64,000 nt of DNA, taken from Lentibacillus populi. Its GTDB lineage: Bacteria > Bacillota > Bacilli > Bacillales > Amphibacillaceae. Location: NCBI GenBank assembly GCA_014642895.1, contig BMJD01000008.1, forward strand, positions 50,976 to 114,975. Direction: 5' to 3'. The notes beneath the pieces were generated by a model. That model was not told the DNA's origin and did no database searches. It was given only the letters and a program-made list of their open reading frames with translations. A program made the translations under genes and the position numbers. This document shows, in pieces, positions 26,666-35,607 of the stretch. Position 1 is the stretch's first letter; each line of letters begins with the position of its first letter.

Positions 26666-28306
26666 ATGAAAGCAAAATTAATTGACTGGCCTACTTTTAT
26701 AGGAGCATTACTATTAATTCTTCTTGTATCCATTCCACTTGTGCTTTTCCCAGAAGAGGGTGGTAAGGTCGTCAATGCTGCCAATGAATTTATGACCGGC
26801 AACTTTGGTATTTTATATTTGCTGGTTGGCCTAGCCGCTTTTGCCTTCCTTATATTCGTAGCCTTCAGTAAAAATGGCCATGTTAAGCTTGGAAGCGAAG
26901 AGGCAAAAAAGGAATTTGGCACTTTTTCCTGGGCTGCCATGTTATTTGCCGCCGGAATCGGTTCCAGCATACTTTATTGGGGTATGATCGAGTGGGCTTA
27001 TTATTATCAAGGTCCGCCTTTTGGCATTACTCCCGGATCAAAAGACGCAATTGAATGGGCTTCCTCTTACGGAATGTTTCATTGGGGGCCAATTGCCTGG
27101 GCTATCTACACATTACCAGCATTGCCAATCGCTTATTTTTATTATGTGCGAAAAAAGCCGGTACTTAAAATTAGTGAATCGGTCAGACCGGTTCTCGGAC
27201 GCTATGTAGATGGTCCACTCGGCGTTGTGATCGATGTACTTTTTATGTTCGGATTAATGGGTGGTGCCGGTACAACACTTGCGCTTGGTGCTCCCATGAT
27301 AGCAGAAGGTGTCCATGATTTAACAGGCGTCCCCATAACGATGGGGTTAAAAGCCGCAATCATCTTTCTCTGTACCATCATCTTTGCTATAAGTGCCTAT
27401 TCCGGTCTAAACAGAGGAATAAAAGTGTTAAGCGATGTCAATTTGTGGCTGGCCATCTTTATATTGGTGTTTATTTTCCTCTTCGGTCCGACCTTATTTA
27501 TTAGTGAAACAACCTTTACGAGCATTGGAATGATTGTCGATAATTTTTTCCATATGGCAACATGGCTGGAGCCGTTCGGCAATCTGGCAGGTTTTACGGA
27601 GACAGGTTTCCCAGAGTCATGGACCATTTTTTATTGGGCATGGTGGGTGGTTTATGCACCGTTTGTTGGACTGTTTGTTGCCCGAATATCGCGAGGTAGG
27701 ACGATCAGGGAGATGGTTCTTGGAACGATGATCTATGGAACGTTAGGTTGTATCCTTTTCTTCGGTATTATGGGAAATCTCGGCCTTTATTTACAATTAA
27801 CCGGGAACTTTGATGTCATCGGTTTTATGAATGAGTATGGTGCCCCTGCAGCCATTATTCAAATTTTGCATCAGCTGCCGATGCCAAACATTATCGTCGC
27901 ATTGTTCACCATCCTGGCGATTATCTTTTTGGCAACTACTTTCGATTCATCTTCTTATATTCTTGCAGCTGTTGTGCAAAAGGAAGTACAGTCGGAACCA
28001 TTACGCTGGAACCGGCTATTTTGGGCTTTTACCTTATGCTTGCTTCCACTCGTATTAATGCTTGTCGGAGGATTAAAAACACTGCAGACAGCGAGTATCG
28101 TGGCCGGATTTCCAGTCATTTTTATCATGTTCCTGCTTGCTTGGTCATTCATGAAGGCATCAAACAGCGACATCCAAGAGTCACGCGATTACGAGGAACC
28201 GACCATTCATATCAACAGGCGAGAGATTTTGGAACGGATCCGCAAGCGTAATAAAAAACGCTCGGCATTGGAGGCGCTACAGGATAAAAATCTTGATAAA
28301 GAATAG
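26666..28306 (+). CDS. BCCT family transporter, probable carnitine/betaine importer
   Basis: 546 residues and twelve membrane segments. The BCCT tryptophan box is present (WTIFYWAWWVVYAPFVGLFVARISRGR), as are GSSILYWGMIEWAYYY and the glycine stretch MGGAGTTLALGAP. C-terminal tail is highly charged (RKRNKKRSALEALQDK), a possible osmosensing tail. It is divergent from the carnitine operon, so carnitine, gamma-butyrobetaine or betaine are the likely substrates. ATG follows AAAAGGGGGAAATC. Confidence 0.88.
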   Translation: MKAKLIDWPTFIGALLLILLVSIPLVLFPEEGGKVVNAANEFMTGNFGILYLLVGLAAFAFLIFVAFSKNGHVKLGSEEAKKEFGTFSWAAMLFAAGIGSSILYWGMIEWAYYYQGPPFGITPGSKDAIEWASSYGMFHWGPIAWAIYTLPALPIAYFYYVRKKPVLKISESVRPVLGRYVDGPLGVVIDVLFMFGLMGGAGTTLALGAPMIAEGVHDLTGVPITMGLKAAIIFLCTIIFAISAYSGLNRGIKVLSDVNLWLAIFILVFIFLFGPTLFISETTFTSIGMIVDNFFHMATWLEPFGNLAGFTETGFPESWTIFYWAWWVVYAPFVGLFVARISRGRTIREMVLGTMIYGTLGCILFFGIMGNLGLYLQLTGNFDVIGFMNEYGAPAAIIQILHQLPMPNIIVALFTILAIIFLATTFDSSSYILAAVVQKEVQSEPLRWNRLFWAFTLCLLPLVLMLVGGLKTLQTASIVAGFPVIFIMFLLAWSFMKASNSDIQESRDYEEPTIHINRREILERIRKRNKKRSALEALQDKNLDKE

Positions 28307-28340
28307 TTCGGTAAGATAAAAACAGGAGGAGGGTAGCCGT

Positions 28341-29762
28341 ATGGAACATGCATGGCTATCATTATTACCTTTTCTAATCGTAATTGCAATGTCGATTTGG
28401 TTAAAGGAAATTTTGCCTGGTCTTGTACTGGGCATTGTTGTCGGCGCATATTTTGTTGAAGCAAATCTGCTTGGTGGAACGCAGCAATCCGTAAATTATG
28501 TCGTAACCACGCTAACCGACGAATCCAATATTAAAATTATTGCCTTTTTGTATTTATTTGGCGGTTTGGTTGGCATGATGAGAATCTCCGGAGGAATAAA
28601 AGGTTTTTCCAAATGGGTTGGCGAGAAAATTCATTCGGAGCGGGGACTAATAGGCCTAATTTGGCTAACCCTTCCTTTCACCTTTATGATGCCAATGTTT
28701 CGTACAATGATGATCGGCCCTGTAATTAAATCGATTTTAGAAAAAATGAAACTGTCCAAGTCAAAAATCGGGTTTGTTTTGGATGTTTCCACGGAATCCG
28801 TTATTGTGCTTTTACCAGTGGCAACAGCCTTTGTTGGTTTCATGATTTCATTAGTTGCTGGCGGCATTCAAAAACATGATTTATCTTTGTCCCCCTATCA
28901 CATTTTCCTGCAAAGTATCCCGTTCAACTTTTTTGCAATTGTGATGCTCGTCATCGGATTAATCGGCATATTTTGGTCCCCCTCCAGAAAGAAAATGGAG
29001 GAGAAAAAGGACACGATAACGGAGGACTCTGGACATGATTTTCACGGGATTGGCTTGAAAAAGGAATTATCCATGGTTAAAGCACAGCCCTGGAATTTGA
29101 TTATACCTCTATTCTTATTGCTCGGTTTAACGTTATTTCTGTTATGGCAAGATGGTACAGCAAAAGGGGCCAAAACCATGTTCAAGGCCTTTTCTATGGC
29201 TGACGCTACATTTGTGATGCTCTTAGCGGTCTTTATAACACTTGTTTTAACATTCATTTTTTACATGCTCCGCAGATTAGCACTAGACGAGATTCTTTAT
29301 CACTTTATTGCTGGAGGAAATCAGCTTATGCAAGCCATCATTCTGCTTATCCTTGTTTGGTCATTATCGTTGGTTGCCGAGGATCTTGGTTTTTCCTATT
29401 TTATCAGTTCGACATTAGGCTCGTTTTTACCAGCATTTACGGTTCCGGCAATTTTATTTCTAGTTGGAGCGGTTGTTGCCTATTTCATTGGGTCATCTTG
29501 GGGTACATGGGGGTTGTTTATGCCGCTCGGATTTTCCTTGGCCACCGCAACGGGTGCGTCCATCCCTTTAACGGTTGGTGCTGTCTTTGCGAGCGGGGCA
29601 TTTGGGGCGTTCACCTCACCGCTTGGTGATACAACAATCACAACTGCATCCATTCTTGAGTTACCGCTTGTTGATTATGCCCAGTATAAATTAAAAATGG
29701 CCGCAGTTGGAGCTGGGATAGCATGTGCAGGTTATCTTGTGGTTGGGTTGTTTTTTGTTTAA
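28341..29762 (+). CDS. NhaC family Na+/H+ antiporter
   Basis: 473 residues, about 11-12 membrane segments. The stretches LVLGIVVGAYFVEANLLGG, FMMPMFRTMMIGPV and SSWGTWGLFMPLGFSLA, ending with FTSPLGDTTITTAS, fit the NhaC/ArsB-NhaD ion transporter fold. It follows the BCCT gene by 34 bases with a strong AGGAGGAGGG site, so the two are probably co-transcribed; a Na+-coupled importer paired with a Na+ exporter makes physiological sense. Confidence 0.85.
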   Translation: MEHAWLSLLPFLIVIAMSIWLKEILPGLVLGIVVGAYFVEANLLGGTQQSVNYVVTTLTDESNIKIIAFLYLFGGLVGMMRISGGIKGFSKWVGEKIHSERGLIGLIWLTLPFTFMMPMFRTMMIGPVIKSILEKMKLSKSKIGFVLDVSTESVIVLLPVATAFVGFMISLVAGGIQKHDLSLSPYHIFLQSIPFNFFAIVMLVIGLIGIFWSPSRKKMEEKKDTITEDSGHDFHGIGLKKELSMVKAQPWNLIIPLFLLLGLTLFLLWQDGTAKGAKTMFKAFSMADATFVMLLAVFITLVLTFIFYMLRRLALDEILYHFIAGGNQLMQAIILLILVWSLSLVAEDLGFSYFISSTLGSFLPAFTVPAILFLVGAVVAYFIGSSWGTWGLFMPLGFSLATATGASIPLTVGAVFASGAFGAFTSPLGDTTITTASILELPLVDYAQYKLKMAAVGAGIACAGYLVVGLFFV

Positions 29763-29787
29763 CTCTGTACTAACCTTTTAAAAATTC

Positions 29788-29811
29788 AGGAGCTCTATAA
29801 ACAGAGCTCCT
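29788..29811. terminator. Bidirectional terminator between nhaC-like gene and parR
   Basis: Perfect 9-bp arms AGGAGCTCT / AGAGCTCCT, loop 6, between convergent genes. Confidence 0.75.
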
Positions 29812-29817
29812 TGATTG

Positions 29818-30399
29818 TCATCTATTCATTCGGGAAAAGAAGTCACCGAGCGGATTATCCTCCTCTTCGTCCTCTTTTTCCTCGGATTGTTCGAGAATTG
29901 TATGATCGAGGCTATCCATCGTCAAATCACCAAGGTCGTCTTCGTCAAGCTCCATTTGCGGATCAGCTGTTTTACCCACCTCAGGCTCGGAAGCTTCCGA
30001 AATGGTAGCCGCGGTCATTTCTTCCTGCAGATATAACGCCTCATCAATATTCGGACTGTTACTGTTCAATGCAGCAAGTATCGATGTTGCTCGCATCGGG
30101 TCATTTAATAATTGATACAAAATGCTGCCGATGAGCGCCTCGGAATGTTCGTGCTTGAGCCAGCTTTTTTGCTCTTTTGTTAGCTGTTTAGGGAGCGGGA
30201 TTGTGATGGTTTCCCGTTCCTTTGCAATTGTTTCATTAACCCCTTTTAACACAAATTGCGCAATCCTGCTGGAAAAATTCCTGCGTTCCGTTTCCTTTAG
30301 TCTTTGTAATTGTTTTAATAGATAATCAGGTGTATCAGAAGGGACTCGAAAGGTAATCGATTGTCCCCGTTCTATGCTTTTTTTCGTATCACCCATCAT
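29818..30399 (-). CDS. ParR-like centromere-binding adaptor
   Basis: 193 residues. The N-terminal half carries SITFRVPSDTPDYLLKQLQRLK, resembling a ribbon-helix-helix DNA-binding segment; the C-terminal third is very acidic and disordered, ending NPLGDFFSRMNR, a plausible actin-binding tail. It begins 6 bases after the parM stop, the arrangement of plasmid parMR cassettes. ParR links centromere DNA to the ParM filament. Direct similarity is weak; the call rests on position, size and the RHH-like start. Confidence 0.65.
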   Translation of the reverse strand: MMGDTKKSIERGQSITFRVPSDTPDYLLKQLQRLKETERRNFSSRIAQFVLKGVNETIAKERETITIPLPKQLTKEQKSWLKHEHSEALIGSILYQLLNDPMRATSILAALNSNSPNIDEALYLQEEMTAATISEASEPEVGKTADPQMELDEDDLGDLTMDSLDHTILEQSEEKEDEEEDNPLGDFFSRMNR

Positions 30400-30405
30400 A
30401 TCACC

Positions 30406-31578
30406 CTATTTTTCTTTCGTCGCTGCCGCTTCTTCCTTCGCTTTCTGGTTTTCCCTATTGACATAGTCCATAATTAATTTGTAATAAGCATTTGCCATCA
30501 TCCAGATACTCTCATTTTCATCTTCAAAAAACTCAATATTAAAGCCATCGAGCTTATTGTTTAATGCTTTCAGGTAATCCTTTAATACTGCAGATCCACC
30601 GCCGACAAAATAACAAATCTCGGATTGCGAGTTTTTCGCCCAGACATTTCTTAAGAAACGATATTCCTTTTTCGCCAGCTCCAAAAGGATATGATCGGTA
30701 ATATCATGTACATTCGTTCTGCTACCCTTGACCATAATGTGGTGCCGATCATTCTTTCTCGTAATAATATCCACAACATCACGACGGCTGTCCAATTCAA
30801 TGCCATGCTTTTTCCTGATTTCTTCACGGATTGCTTCCAATGACTCCGCAACGCCAAGGTTGAATCCTTGCGCTTTATCATCATCTACGTTGCGATTTCG
30901 GATAACAGCGACATCTGTCGATAGCCCACCAATATCTTGAATAAGTATCTGTTTATCAATCAGTTCTTTATTAATCACCTTTAAATCATTATCCATGATC
31001 AGATTTACGTAGGCCGCAAAACCTTCTGGATATACTTTTACCTCATCAAATTTAATATTTACCTTCTTCCCTTGATAGCGTGGTGTCACTAGAAACTCCA
31101 CTTGATGGACAGATCCTAATAATTGTGAACGGTAGCCGACATCTTTCCCTTCTTTTACCTCGCGAAGTGGCAAACCGGTTCCTAATGTATAGGTGGCATC
31201 CACTACACTATCCTTCGATTCTTTAAAGGTACCGCTCTCCACTGCGTCAAGTGCGATTGCTGCAAATAGCATTACCAATGTCTGATCCTCTTCCGATTTG
31301 CTGCTGCCCGGGTCGAGTTCTGTTGAGTTATCTGTTTTTGTTGCCAGATTTCCTACACGGTATACGACATTATTTTCTTCAAGTGCAGGGGAGTGTACGC
31401 GAATATGTAGATTATCAACCGGATCCTTTTCATCCAATTCTTCGATCCCGATAACAGGGCGATCTTCCATGTCCTGTGCAACAACATTTGGAATATATAG
31501 CTCATTCTCCAGTTTTCCGAAATTGGCCTTCAATGCATCATTTCCAACATCAACTGCCGCAATTCTCGTTTTTGTCAT
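30406..31578 (-). CDS. ParM/StbA family actin-like ATPase
   Basis: 390 residues from the ATG at 31578, which follows TTGGAGGGAATCAA; the frame runs further up without a ribosome site. Actin-fold motifs: phosphate 1 IAAVDVGNDALKANFG, phosphate 2 IQDIGGLSTDVAVI, and adenosine motif YFVGGGSAVLKDYL. ParM relatives polymerise to push plasmid copies apart. The downstream ParR-like gene and upstream repeat block complete a segregation cassette. No replication gene is near, so this is either a chromosomal cassette with another job or a plasmid remnant. Confidence 0.87.
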   Translation of the reverse strand: MTKTRIAAVDVGNDALKANFGKLENELYIPNVVAQDMEDRPVIGIEELDEKDPVDNLHIRVHSPALEENNVVYRVGNLATKTDNSTELDPGSSKSEEDQTLVMLFAAIALDAVESGTFKESKDSVVDATYTLGTGLPLREVKEGKDVGYRSQLLGSVHQVEFLVTPRYQGKKVNIKFDEVKVYPEGFAAYVNLIMDNDLKVINKELIDKQILIQDIGGLSTDVAVIRNRNVDDDKAQGFNLGVAESLEAIREEIRKKHGIELDSRRDVVDIITRKNDRHHIMVKGSRTNVHDITDHILLELAKKEYRFLRNVWAKNSQSEICYFVGGGSAVLKDYLKALNNKLDGFNIEFFEDENESIWMMANAYYKLIMDYVNRENQKAKEEAAATKEK

Positions 31579-31674
31579 TTGATTCCCTCCAATATGAAAA
31601 TGACTTACTCTTACTAGATTAATAGATTTGATAAAAATAATCAATAAGACTTTTAGCTTGTTTTCTTTTTCGTC

Positions 31675-31800
31675 TACATGTATACAAACATGCACACGTT
31701 GATAAAACAACTTTTACACAGAATTGTATACATGCACACGCATTTGCAAACATAAAGAAAACATTTTGTGTACATGCATACAATATTGTGTGCAATATAA
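31675..31800. repeat. Centromere-like (parC) repeat block upstream of parM
   Basis: The 11-mer ACATGCACACG occurs at 31688-31698 and 31730-31740, exactly 42 bases apart. Around them are related palindromic words TACATGTATACA (31675), TTGTATACATG (31724) and TGTGTACATGCATACA (31767), then TTGTGTGCA (~31786). This density of TGTATACATG-type words just upstream of parM is what a ParR-bound centromere and autoregulated promoter looks like. Confidence 0.6.
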
Positions 31801-31939
31801 TTAAATGACAATTCCGGTTACGTGAATTTTTTAAATTCAGCCAAAATAATAATAGAAATCAGTATATACCCACTTTTTGAATAATACTACCGAAATTGTA
31901 CTCACCAGAAACGAATGAGGTGTAAAGGAGGTAAGATGC

Positions 31940-32461
31940 TTACATATTTATCCAAAACCGATTAATGACATTGCCAGCTTTATCCGTATAATTTGCAGCT
32001 TGTTTCCCGCCATTATTTACTATTGTCTTCCTTGATGCGGTATTCGTTTCATTACAAACAACTAACACCTCATTGATTCCAAGACGCTTTGCTTCCTCTA
32101 ATGCTAGTGCTAAAAGTCTGGTGGCGTACCCTTTTCGCCGTTCGGACGGGCGTATTCCATACCCTATATGTCCACCTTCATTTCTTAATTTTTCCGTTAA
32201 TGCATGCCTAATATTTACCGCCCCGATGAGATTATCGTCTTTCACAAGCCAGTAAGTAGAATCAGGAACCCAGCCGTCTGGAAGTCCGATTCCTAATGCA
32301 GCTTCTAATAACGATTGAACCATGGCAGCAAAGTCAGTCGGATCCTTTTCAATTACCCAAGGGATCATCGTTTCACCACTTTTAACCCACTCATCATGGA
32401 AATCCAAATAAGCCGCTTTAAAATCAACTGTCGGCTGAATCAATCGTACGCCATTAGTCAT
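31940..32461 (-). CDS. GNAT family N-acetyltransferase
   Basis: 173 residues from the ATG at 32461, which follows GGAGTGATTCTG. Motif A is YGIRPSERRKGYATRLLALALEEA, and VVCNETNTASRKTIVNNGG is the conserved C-terminal segment of RimJ/RimL-like acetyltransferases of this class. Substrate unknown. Monocistronic. Confidence 0.85.
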   Translation of the reverse strand: MTNGVRLIQPTVDFKAAYLDFHDEWVKSGETMIPWVIEKDPTDFAAMVQSLLEAALGIGLPDGWVPDSTYWLVKDDNLIGAVNIRHALTEKLRNEGGHIGYGIRPSERRKGYATRLLALALEEAKRLGINEVLVVCNETNTASRKTIVNNGGKQAANYTDKAGNVINRFWINM

Positions 32462-32510
32462 CAGAATCACTCCATTTTACTAAATTTTAATCAGTTTACC
32501 AGCCTTTATA

Positions 32511-32549
32511 ACAAAAATAAAGCCCTCCCCCCGCTACGGGGAAGACTTT
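32511..32549 (-). terminator. Strong terminator after the 17-residue ORF
   Basis: On the minus strand a 12-bp stem (32538-32549 with 32519-32530, three G:U pairs) is followed by ATTTTTGT. It lies 17 bases past the stop of the tiny ORF. Confidence 0.75.
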
Positions 32550-32565
32550 TATTCAACAACAATTA

Positions 32566-32619
32566 TTACTTTTTTCTACATCGTTCGTCAACCATCTGCA
32601 GGACATCATGGATACTCAT
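32566..32619 (-). CDS. Very small ORF (17 residues) with ideal ribosome site
   Basis: MSIHDVLQMVDERCRKK. AAAGGAGGGG lies 9 bases before the ATG, a TATACT -10-like box lies ~25 bases further up, and a strong terminator follows. The peptide would be an amphipathic helix with a basic, Cys-containing end. No family recognised. Too short to prove coding from composition; the regulatory signals on both sides are the argument. Confidence 0.5.
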   Translation of the reverse strand: MSIHDVLQMVDERCRKK

Positions 32620-32739
32620 CAACCGGAACCCCTCCTTTTTTAGAATCTACCTTTAGTATAAGAAGGGGAGCAACGTTTCTTAACGGCCAACAGCACGATT
32701 TTCATTCATGCTTAAGCCTGAAATTTTGCGAAGCGTCTA

Positions 32740-34794
32740 TCACCGTTCATCCACTTCCCGATCCCAATGTCGATGCGCTGCAACCGCAGCAACAAAACGA
32801 GCAGTAAAACTACGCATATCCTCATCAACCACAATACCAGGACTATCTGTCATCCCAAATTCCTTCATCCACTGCTTACCTTCCTGAGAAGCAGCAATAG
32901 GCTTAAAGTGGGAGAAGGCTTCACGAACAAAGTATTCTGCATTATGTTTAAATTTTTTACCAGAATTGATTCCACCTGCCAAATAAGCTGCATCAAACAG
33001 GACTGAATCACCAGTTAAAAAGGTTTCATCTGCATTTATTTCTGTATTGTCCGTTCCTTTAACTATCCCCAGTTTTTCACTAACAACTACTGGATGAGCA
33101 CCATTTTCTTTCAAAGCAGCCAATACTGCCTGAACAAACGTACCATCAAATCCGTCTGCTAGTAATACAGCAATCTTTCTTGTATCCGGTTTTTTCGTCA
33201 TATTTTCCTGGCTTAAAGCTTTCGATGTTTTCGTTATAACGGAACCACCACTTTCAGGTGGTACTACGCCAATATTTTCAGCTACGTTTTGTGCCAGCTC
33301 CAAATTTACATTTGCAAACATATCAACAACCTGCTGCTGAACAGATTTACTTTTTACCATCCCTAATTCAAAGCTAAACGCATCCTTGATATGCTCCTTT
33401 TCCACATTACTCATGCTGTGACAGAACAAAACCGCCTGGGAAAAGTGGTCTTTAAAACTGTCACTTCGGGCTCTTACTTTATTTCCATCCACTTTCTCCT
33501 GATAATGGGCAAAGCCACCCTCTTGTTCATTTGCTGGTTTTGGTGTATTCTTTGCTAACGAATTGTTGTGATAGCTTACCTGCCCATAATTGATGGTTTG
33601 CCTGCCATACCCGTCACGCTGGTTATTATGGAAAGGACACACAGGGCGATTGATCGGCAGTTCATGAAAATTTGGACCGCCAAGTCTGATTAACTGTGTA
33701 TCCGTATAGGAAAATAACCGTCCCTGTAGCAGTGGATCATTTGTAAAATCAATTCCAGGGACAACATTTCCTGGATGAAAGGCGACTTGCTCTGTTTCGG
33801 CAAACACATTATCAACATTGCGATTAAGTGTCATTTTACCAATAATTTTTACTGGGACATCCTCCTCCGGCCATAGCTTCGTAGGATCCAAAATATCAAA
33901 ATCAAATTTAAACTCGTCTGCTTCCTCTATTATCTGTACACCTAATTCAAATTCCGGATAATCACCATTTTCAATCGACTCGTATAAATCAGTACGATGA
34001 AAGTCCGGATTCTTGCCATTCAGTTTTTGTGCCTCATCCCAAACAACAGAATGAGCACCAAGCGTTGGCTTCCAATGGAATTTGACAAAATACGCGTTGC
34101 CCGTTTCATTCACAAATCGGAATGTATGCACACCAAACCCTTCCATCATACGAAAATTTCTTGGGATAGCACGATCCGACATTGCCCACATAATCATGTG
34201 TGCTGACTCCTGATTGTTGGCAACAAAATCCCAAAATGTGTCGTGAGCTGTAGCCGCCTGTGGAATTTCATTATGGGGTTCCGGCTTTACTGCATGTATT
34301 AGATCAGGAAATTTTATCGCATCTTGAATAAAGAATACTGGCATATTATTACCTACAAGATCGTAATTCCCTTCTTCCGTATAAAACTTCGTCGCGAAAC
34401 CGCGTACGTCACGAGCAAGTTCTCCGGAGCCGCGCGAACCGGCCACCGTAGAAAAACGCACAAATACAGGGGTTGTCACGCCCGGTTCCTGTAAAAATTT
34501 CGCCTTCGTATACTGCTTCATCGATTCGTAAAGCTTAAACTCCCCATGAGCAGCATAACCACGTGCATGGACAACTCGTTCTGGGATTCGCTCATGGTCA
34601 AAATGAGTCATCTTTTCCCGAAAATGAAAGTCCTCCATCAGCGTTGGCCCTCGCTCTCCTGCTTTAAGCGAAAACTCATCCCCCGACACCTTTAAACCCT
34701 GATTCGTCGTCATTTTCTTATCTGTATCATCCACACGGAACTGATCGAGCTGCTTTTGCTTACTATTACCGTTAACTCTATCTTCGTTACTCAT
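32740..34794 (-). CDS. katE: Large-subunit catalase (HPII/KatE type)
   Basis: 684 residues, the large clade II catalase with an N-terminal arm, catalase core and a C-terminal flavodoxin/DJ-1-like domain (KIAVLLADGFDGTFVQAVL onward). The catalytic His is in RVVHARGYAAHGEF, the Asn in YDLVGNNMPVFFIQ, and the proximal haem Tyr in RLFSYTDTQLIRLG. It converts H2O2 to water and oxygen. AAGGAGGTACC precedes the ATG. A sigma-B-like promoter upstream suggests general-stress control. It opens a block of stress-related genes. Confidence 0.93.
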   Translation of the reverse strand: MSNEDRVNGNSKQKQLDQFRVDDTDKKMTTNQGLKVSGDEFSLKAGERGPTLMEDFHFREKMTHFDHERIPERVVHARGYAAHGEFKLYESMKQYTKAKFLQEPGVTTPVFVRFSTVAGSRGSGELARDVRGFATKFYTEEGNYDLVGNNMPVFFIQDAIKFPDLIHAVKPEPHNEIPQAATAHDTFWDFVANNQESAHMIMWAMSDRAIPRNFRMMEGFGVHTFRFVNETGNAYFVKFHWKPTLGAHSVVWDEAQKLNGKNPDFHRTDLYESIENGDYPEFELGVQIIEEADEFKFDFDILDPTKLWPEEDVPVKIIGKMTLNRNVDNVFAETEQVAFHPGNVVPGIDFTNDPLLQGRLFSYTDTQLIRLGGPNFHELPINRPVCPFHNNQRDGYGRQTINYGQVSYHNNSLAKNTPKPANEQEGGFAHYQEKVDGNKVRARSDSFKDHFSQAVLFCHSMSNVEKEHIKDAFSFELGMVKSKSVQQQVVDMFANVNLELAQNVAENIGVVPPESGGSVITKTSKALSQENMTKKPDTRKIAVLLADGFDGTFVQAVLAALKENGAHPVVVSEKLGIVKGTDNTEINADETFLTGDSVLFDAAYLAGGINSGKKFKHNAEYFVREAFSHFKPIAASQEGKQWMKEFGMTDSPGIVVDEDMRSFTARFVAAVAAHRHWDREVDER

Positions 34795-34831
34795 CTAAGG
34801 TACCTCCTTAAAGTTATCGTATACTTGTCCC

Positions 34832-34857
34832 CTTCCCGGTCAACAGAATGAACAAAC
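34832..34857 (-). promoter_or_regulatory. Possible sigma-B promoter of katE
   Basis: Minus strand: GTTTGT, 14 bases, GGGAAG, about 38 bases before the start codon. Compare sigma-B GTTTAA-N12-15-GGGTAT. The match is partial, but large catalases are sigma-B genes in Bacillus. Confidence 0.4.
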
Positions 34858-34859
34858 TA

Positions 34860-35226
34860 GTAAAGTAACAGCCATTCTACAAACAATGCAAAAAAATTCA
34901 CCCAAGTTTTCATTATCCATTATTAAAGGCATGACTTTATCCTTAAAAGGATGCCCCTTTCAAAATGTATTACCTAATTAAGTTAATACTTACCAAACGT
35001 TCTTCTTAATTTACTTATCTTTAAAGCTTCTCTATAAGATATTGTACAGCAGAAAATATTCCTTCATCTGCTGCTACCTTAATTGATCATAAGCGGGGTA
35101 TATAATTGGAAACACTTCATGTAGGCCATCTAATATAATTGTTGTTAAGTGATGAACAAAAATTGTAATAACAATCGTTTAGCTCCAGGCGGAATTAAAC
35201 ATAGTCATAAACATTCAAAGGAGAGG
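34860..35226. other. Intergenic stretch between katE and the yrhK-like gene
   Basis: About 370 AT-rich bases. There are minor hairpins (e.g. AGCAG/CTGCT near 35050-35075) but no supported gene, repeat or known RNA. Confidence 0.35.
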
Positions 35227-35520
35227 TTACGTATCATTTTCATCATTATTATAAATCCATGTTCTTCGGATAATTTTTATCGTAGGTCGAACTATTAGAG
35301 AGAGGCTCCCAATTAAATAAAATCCATTTCCATAAACAGACGGGGTGCCAATTAAATTTAAAATACTTCCGGTTAAAAAAGATATGCCAACAAGGATATC
35401 ACCCATTAATTGAATGGTTGCGTATTTTTCCATGAAGTATAGCTTAAATTTCCTGCAATTTACCTCAATATCATGTCGATCCCCTTGCTCTTTTGTTTCT
35501 ATTTTAAATTTTAAAGGCAC
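35227..35520 (-). CDS. YrhK-like small membrane protein
   Basis: 97 residues from a GTG at 35520 with AGGAGGGAGATC directly before it; B. subtilis YrhK is nearly the same length. Two membrane segments (ILVGISFLTGSILNLIG and GFYLIGSLSLIVRPTIKI) follow a charged N-terminus with DIEVNCRKFKLYFMEKYA. Function unknown. The longer frame to 35589 overlaps the upstream hairpin and is unlikely. Confidence 0.7.
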   Translation of the reverse strand: MPLKFKIETKEQGDRHDIEVNCRKFKLYFMEKYATIQLMGDILVGISFLTGSILNLIGTPSVYGNGFYLIGSLSLIVRPTIKIIRRTWIYNNDENDT

Positions 35521-35561
35521 GATCTCCCTCCTCAGTTTTGTTGTCTCCTTTAAAATACAAT

Positions 35562-35599
35562 GGATACCCACTTGCACAAGCTCATGCAAGAGGGTACCC
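35562..35599 (-). terminator. Long hairpin after yjzC
   Basis: 15-bp stem (GGATACCCACTTGCA 35562-35576 with TGCAAGAGGGTACCC 35585-35599), one mismatch and one G:U pair, 9 bases past the yjzC-like stop. Few T residues follow, so it may attenuate rather than stop transcription into the yrhK-like gene. Confidence 0.6.
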
Positions 35600-35607
35600 G
35601 AAATCTT

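Noticed and set aside
30651..30884. A 77-codon open frame inside parM in another frame.
   Set aside because: Shadow of the actin-like gene; composition is unlike a real protein.
31935..31964. A perfect AAAGGAGG and ATG on the plus strand starting a 9-codon ORF.
   Set aside because: The ORF is antisense to the end of a GNAT gene, extremely short and without terminator; probably chance.
32740..34794. An unusual fusion of catalase with a DJ-1/PfpI-like domain.
   Set aside because: This is the normal architecture of large-subunit (clade II) catalases.
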